From assembly GCA_002494215.1 (NCBI GenBank), contig DLBF01000086.1, positions 4,299 to 15,824 on the forward strand: a DNA stretch of 11,526 bases, in the 5' to 3' direction. The notes under the pieces are model-generated. The model ran no database searches. It was not told the DNA's origin and worked only from the letters and a program-made list of their open reading frames with translations. Position numbers and translations under genes: made by a program. Every line of letters starts with the position of its first letter. The stretch's first letter is position 1. This document shows positions 9,801 through 11,526 of this stretch, piece by piece. This stretch comes from Prevotellaceae bacterium UBA7028. GTDB lineage: Bacteria; Bacteroidota; Bacteroidia; Bacteroidales; Bacteroidaceae.

Positions 9801-10003
9801 ACGGGAACGCCTACCAGCTCTTCGCCTTGTTCATCACGTACAGTACCGCTAACGGTTCTCTGCTTACCATCCGGAGCTTTCGTTACCTGCTCCTTGCTAT
9901 TGCTTGTGCCTTGTGCATATGCACATGTACCCCATGGTACGAATGTCCAAAGGGCAAGTACAACAAGCAAGAGCTTTTTCAGTTCAATTGCTAATTTACT
10001 CAT
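6863..10003 (-). CDS. SusC/RagA-family TonB-linked outer-membrane transporter
   Basis: First gene of the operon, a 1,046-residue TonB-dependent barrel that imports a substrate delivered by the SusD lid. I chose the ATG at 10003 because it begins a good signal peptide (MSKLAIELKKLLLVVLALW, cleavage likely after AYA at 28-30). The frame stays open upstream to 10210, but that part encodes K/I/F-rich sequence of no likeness and contains the promoter. Domains: carboxypeptidase-D-like regulatory domain about 50-125 (TVSGTVRDEQGEELVGVPV, FTYVGMKPEVV); TonB-box region HDVVVTG 130-136; plug with INIRGNSS, PLVILDGF (220-227) and ILKDAAATAIYGSRGSNGV (247-265); then the beta-barrel, ending in Phe as usual for outer-membrane proteins. 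There is no STN domain, so signalling through a FecR-type anti-sigma factor is unlikely. The frame is intact throughout. Confidence 0.96.
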   Translation of the reverse strand: MSKLAIELKKLLLVVLALWTFVPWGTCAYAQGTSNSKEQVTKAPDGKQRTVSGTVRDEQGEELVGVPVTVGNGYATAITDSKGHYTLKVPTNACQLKFTYVGMKPEVVSLASGSKDLTKDVVMKDNNTLHDVVVTGIFSKARESYTGAVSTISKEELKLHKSQNLLQTLKSIDASLNFQVNNLAGSNPNNLPQINIRGNSSLPMNVVEFNTSASTSVNTPLVILDGFEMSLEKLMDYNDEEIESINILKDAAATAIYGSRGSNGVIVVTTRQPEAGKLRIQAEVGIDIEAPDLSSYDYLNAKEKLELENRLGLYSGTNPKNDFSFQEHYNTKLRNVLSGATTDWIAKPIRTGVGSHYNIRLEGGSNEFRWAASANYKDTEGAMKGSNRRSFNGSIQLVYTLKNIKFKNYTTIGLVNSNESKYGSFSNYVAQQPYDIPYDETGALRDRFEPFLGSSQGLGRANPLYDAELNIINKSGHETLTNNFSIDWKIIPDLTLRGQFGISKLSNTSDYFLPKEHSTFTTGSQYQDDEGILRRGRYTYGTGNGYSYNGNVTLAYSHIFAEKHQLYVGADYNIAASENESISFESEGYPDSKFPTPYNGKQYRQNSGPNGSKSKSRRIGFTANVNYTYDSRYYVDLSYRVDGSSSFGSERKWAPFWSTGIGWNVHNEKFFKANPILSILRLKGSIGEVGSQMGSGSGANTIYRAVTDSNYMNWQGSQLAAWGNPRLTWQTTLEGNAGLEFGMLKGRLKGEFNYYEKRTTNLLSSMDLPQSMGINNYIANIGEVRNRGWELSLTGYPIRDLKHDFTWMVTGQMVYNKNWISKLSNAVKAQTEAYREQDVDVANLFYEGMPQNALYTVKSLGIDPSTGKEIYVDRNGNVTDSWRAGDKVFCGQADPKYRGNFTNVLRYKGWTLNFTFTYYWGGYTYNSTLLNRVEVPISALKSQNVDRRALTDRWMNPGDVTFFKGYGEDDTRATSRFVMKDNVLELSSLSLQYRWDSKFVRKNLNMQSVTFGLNCNDLVHWGSVKQERGTSYPYSRNILGSVRLLF

Positions 10004-10059
10004 GGATTTAATAAAAAATAATATATAATGTATGTGTGTATTTTTCCAATAAATCTGCG

Positions 10060-10090
10060 CAAAGATACGAATAAAATGAATATGTGCAAT
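10060..10090 (-). promoter_or_regulatory. Bacteroidota-type promoter of the susC operon
   Basis: On the minus strand the -7 box is TATCTTTG (10067 down to 10060), a perfect match to TAnnTTTG. Exactly 19 bases upstream is ATTG (10090 to 10087), three of four matches to the -33 box TTTG. Transcription should start near 10053, giving a leader of about 50 bases before the ATG at 10003. The site falls inside the upstream extension of the susC frame, which argues against any start further up. Confidence 0.75.
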
Positions 10091-10098
10091 AAAAATGC

Positions 10099-10135
10099 TT
10101 AAATTTAGATGAAATTTCTTAATATATTTAAATTT
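10099..10135. repeat. Paired TTAAATTT repeats upstream of the susC promoter
   Basis: TTAAATTT occurs at 10099-10106 and again at 10128-10135, 29 bases apart, with a third AAATTT at 10112-10117 between them. They lie just upstream of the -33 box of the susC promoter. They could be an activator site or an AT-rich UP-like element. In sequence this AT-rich, chance recurrence is also quite possible. Confidence 0.3.
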
Positions 10136-10416
10136 GTGTAATATTTGTTTGTATTTATCGGCAAACTGGCGTTTTTGTGGAATATTATTCTGCAATTTAA
10201 CACTTCGCAAAGAAAAAATCCGGTCCCTAATGAATATAATTTTTCCTTTTTATGGGAATTTCGAGTGTTTTTTACGTTTTCTACGTCTGTCTTGGTCGGC
10301 TTACGCATGTTGATAATCTGTACTTAATAGCAATTTTGTGCGATATTTGGGAAACATTATGCGCATGAGCTGCATATTTTGCACCCGATTTTTTCAATGA
10401 TTCCAGCGTAAAGGTG

Positions 10417-10554
10417 ATGGATGACCGTTGTTCGAGGTATGCAATTGTCGCTCGATGTACCTTATTTGTGCAGTGCACTACCGACGAAGCGCTGGAAGAT
10501 GCGGCCAATAGCTACGACGGGCTGCCCGTGACACCTTTCTTGGCGCCACGTTGA
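10417..10554 (+). other. Unrecognised short open frame in a GC-rich island (possible gene remnant)
   Basis: An ATG at 10417 opens a 45-codon frame ending in TGA at 10552, in the only GC-rich part of this intergenic region (about 55% GC over 10421-10550). The protein starts MDDRCSRYAIVARCTLF, continues TTDEALEDAANSYDGLP and ends VTPFLAPR. It has a mixed, protein-like composition with three cysteines. The same frame is open back to 10369. A second ATG at 10359 in another frame (MRMSCIFCTRFF) would join it if the T6 run at 10390-10395 were one base shorter. I do not recognise the protein, and I see no promoter that clearly serves it. It could be a decayed gene end, a small gene, or chance. Confidence 0.25.
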
Positions 10555-10558
10555 TTTT

Positions 10559-10587
10559 TTTGTTTTCGATATTTATTTATACCTTTG
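10559..10587 (+). promoter_or_regulatory. Bacteroidota-type promoter of the EamA transporter gene
   Basis: TACCTTTG at 10580-10587 matches the -7 consensus TAnnTTTG perfectly. TTTG at 10559-10562 could be the -33 box, but the spacing of 17 is shorter than the usual 19-21. Transcription would start around 10594, only about a dozen bases before the ATG at 10607, so the leader is very short. This placement supports the 10607 start over a later one. Confidence 0.65.
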
Positions 10588-10606
10588 CAGCAAACATGTC
10601 ATAAAT

Positions 10607-11526
10607 ATGAAACTGAAGAAACGGAAAATAAAGTTTGCGGCTATATTCTTCATCTGTTGGTTGGCCTTTCTGGTTTTCCTTGTGGATGGAGTCTTGAAAT
10701 TCCAGACATTGGTTGACTATTTCGGGTCCTATGCATTGGTGGAGATATGCTTATTGCTATTGGTTATTCTACCCACGTTGGCAGTTTACGGATTCACAAA
10801 AGAACGATTAATCGGAATTTACATGCTAAAAGACAAGAACCTCGTAGCAATACTTCTGGCTATACTTGCTGCTGCTTTGTATGCCATCAGCACGCCAGTT
10901 TCGAAGGTAATGCTCCAGACCGTTGCGCCAACAATGGTGGCAGCATTCCTGTATCTTGGAGCAGGCATCGGCATGGGAGCCATGATGCTTGTACGTAGCG
11001 GAAGGCACAGAACGACAGAGGAACGGCTGCACAGAAGTGATATACCATACGCTGTGGCCATGATAGTGCTCGACATTGCGGCACCTATCTTGATGATGTA
11101 CGGCCTGAGAACGTGTTCAGCATCCAACACTTCTTTGCTCAATAATTTTGAGATTGTGGCAACGGCACTTATCGCCCTGCTGTTCTTTGGTGAAAGCGTG
11201 AAGCGCAAACTCTGGATAGCTATCATGCTGGTAACTACCGCCAGCATACTGCTTTCTTTGGAAGACGGCAACATGTCAGAAGCTTTATCCTTCTCACGAG
11301 GCTCACTGCTTGTGCTTGGTGCCACCATCTGTTGGGGATTGGAGAACAACTGCACTCGTCAGATAGCTGACCGTGACCCGATGGAGATAGTGACCGTCAA
11401 GGGCTTTGGTTCAGGATTGGGGGCATTGATGATAGCCGTCTGTGTAGGCAGTGAGTTTCCAACACTGCAGCACATCGCCATCATTCTGTTGCTGGGTTAT
11501 GTGGCATACGGCCTGAGCATCTACTT
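10607..11526 (+). CDS. EamA/DMT-family membrane transporter with N-terminal extension (3' partial)
   Basis: An inner-membrane protein of the drug/metabolite transporter superfamily, open to the window end with 306 codons visible. The EamA part starts near residue 73 (MLKDKNLVAILLAILAAALYAISTPVSKV). It carries hydrophobic segments in series: the paired first half ends at LWIAIMLVTTASILLSLED and the second half begins at LVLGATICWGLENNCTRQI. About eight of ten expected helices are seen; the last two lie beyond the window. Residues 1-72 are extra for this family and contain two further hydrophobic segments (FAAIFFICWLAFLVFLV and YALVEICLLLLVILPTLAVY). I chose the ATG at 10607 because a -7 box ends 20 bases before it and the frame is hydrophobic from there. 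An ATG at 10823 would give a standard-size protein. The substrate is unknown; family members export amino acids, nucleotides or other small metabolites. Confidence 0.85.
   Translation, partial: MKLKKRKIKFAAIFFICWLAFLVFLVDGVLKFQTLVDYFGSYALVEICLLLLVILPTLAVYGFTKERLIGIYMLKDKNLVAILLAILAAALYAISTPVSKVMLQTVAPTMVAAFLYLGAGIGMGAMMLVRSGRHRTTEERLHRSDIPYAVAMIVLDIAAPILMMYGLRTCSASNTSLLNNFEIVATALIALLFFGESVKRKLWIAIMLVTTASILLSLEDGNMSEALSFSRGSLLVLGATICWGLENNCTRQIADRDPMEIVTVKGFGSGLGALMIAVCVGSEFPTLQHIAIILLLGYVAYGLSIY

Larger units (their letters stand above)
10004..10606. other. Divergent intergenic region between susC-like and EamA genes
   Basis: About 600 bases without a gene I can support. The left part (10021-10140) is very AT-rich, about 21% GC by hand count, and holds the susC promoter and the TTAAATTT repeats. 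The middle (10140-10360) shows nothing convincing; the open frames there on both strands have unnatural, low-complexity composition. The part 10421-10550 rises to about 55% GC and carries a short unrecognised open frame. The last 50 bases hold the promoter of the EamA gene. I see no tRNA, riboswitch or terminator here. Confidence 0.7.

Noticed and set aside
10129..10136. TAAATTTG on the plus strand as a -7 box
   Set aside because: No -33 box at the right distance and no gene downstream to serve; expected by chance in such AT-rich DNA.
10004..10210. N-terminal extension of the susC-like frame (69 residues starting MRSVKLQNN)
   Set aside because: It is AT-driven K/I/F/N-rich sequence without family likeness, contains the promoter, and would place the signal peptide inside the protein.
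10105..10327. Overlapping small open frames on both strands (10105-10308 minus, 10145-10327 plus)
   Set aside because: Composition is that of AT-rich spacer. Neither has a promoter, likeness or a believable start context.
10596..10604. ATG TCA TAA, a two-codon frame just before the EamA start
   Set aside because: Too short to interpret, and there is no sign that it acts as an upstream regulatory frame.
10819..11355. Minus-strand open frame of 178 codons across the EamA gene
   Set aside because: The plus strand encodes a well-formed EamA protein. The antisense frame is a by-product of its codon usage.

Overview
The window reads as chromosomal DNA from a Bacteroidota bacterium, most likely Bacteroidales and plausibly Prevotellaceae. 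The evidence is a SusC/SusD outer-membrane pair, three lipoproteins with Bacteroidota-type lipoboxes, and two promoters carrying the Bacteroidota -7 box TAnnTTTG. The genus is an inference from gene content and style.

Layout. (1) Positions 1-1593 (+): the C-terminal half of the transcription-repair coupling factor Mfd, cut by the window edge inside the Walker A motif. (2) Positions 1597-1637: a strong hairpin that can end transcription from both sides, separating mfd from the convergent operon. (3) Positions 1661-10003 (-): a five-gene operon transcribed right to left: a SusC/RagA TonB-dependent transporter, a SusD/RagB lipoprotein, a DUF4843-type lipoprotein, a PKD-like lipoprotein, and a secreted thioredoxin-family protein. 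The last gene carries a one-base frameshift in a homopolymer run. Intergenic gaps are only 24-39 bases, and the one promoter I see lies just upstream of susC. (4) Positions 10004-10606: a divergent intergenic region with the susC promoter, an AT-rich stretch, a GC-rich island with an unrecognised short open frame, and a second promoter. (5) Positions 10607-11526 (+): the start of an EamA/DMT-type membrane transporter with an unusual two-helix N-terminal extension, cut by the window end.

How the genes work together. SusC and SusD should form a barrel-and-lid importer on the outer membrane. The two extra lipoproteins are probably surface or periplasmic accessory subunits that bind ligand or stabilise the complex. 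The thioredoxin-like protein would act on disulfides in the periplasm. No glycosidase, protease, sulfatase or dedicated regulator is present, so the substrate cannot be read from the window; peptides or proteins are as plausible as glycans.

I see no CRISPR array, tRNA, rRNA, insertion sequence, phage gene or defence system. The best leads are the thioredoxin frameshift, the extended EamA protein, the GC-rich orphan island, and the five-gene outer-membrane locus of unknown substrate.
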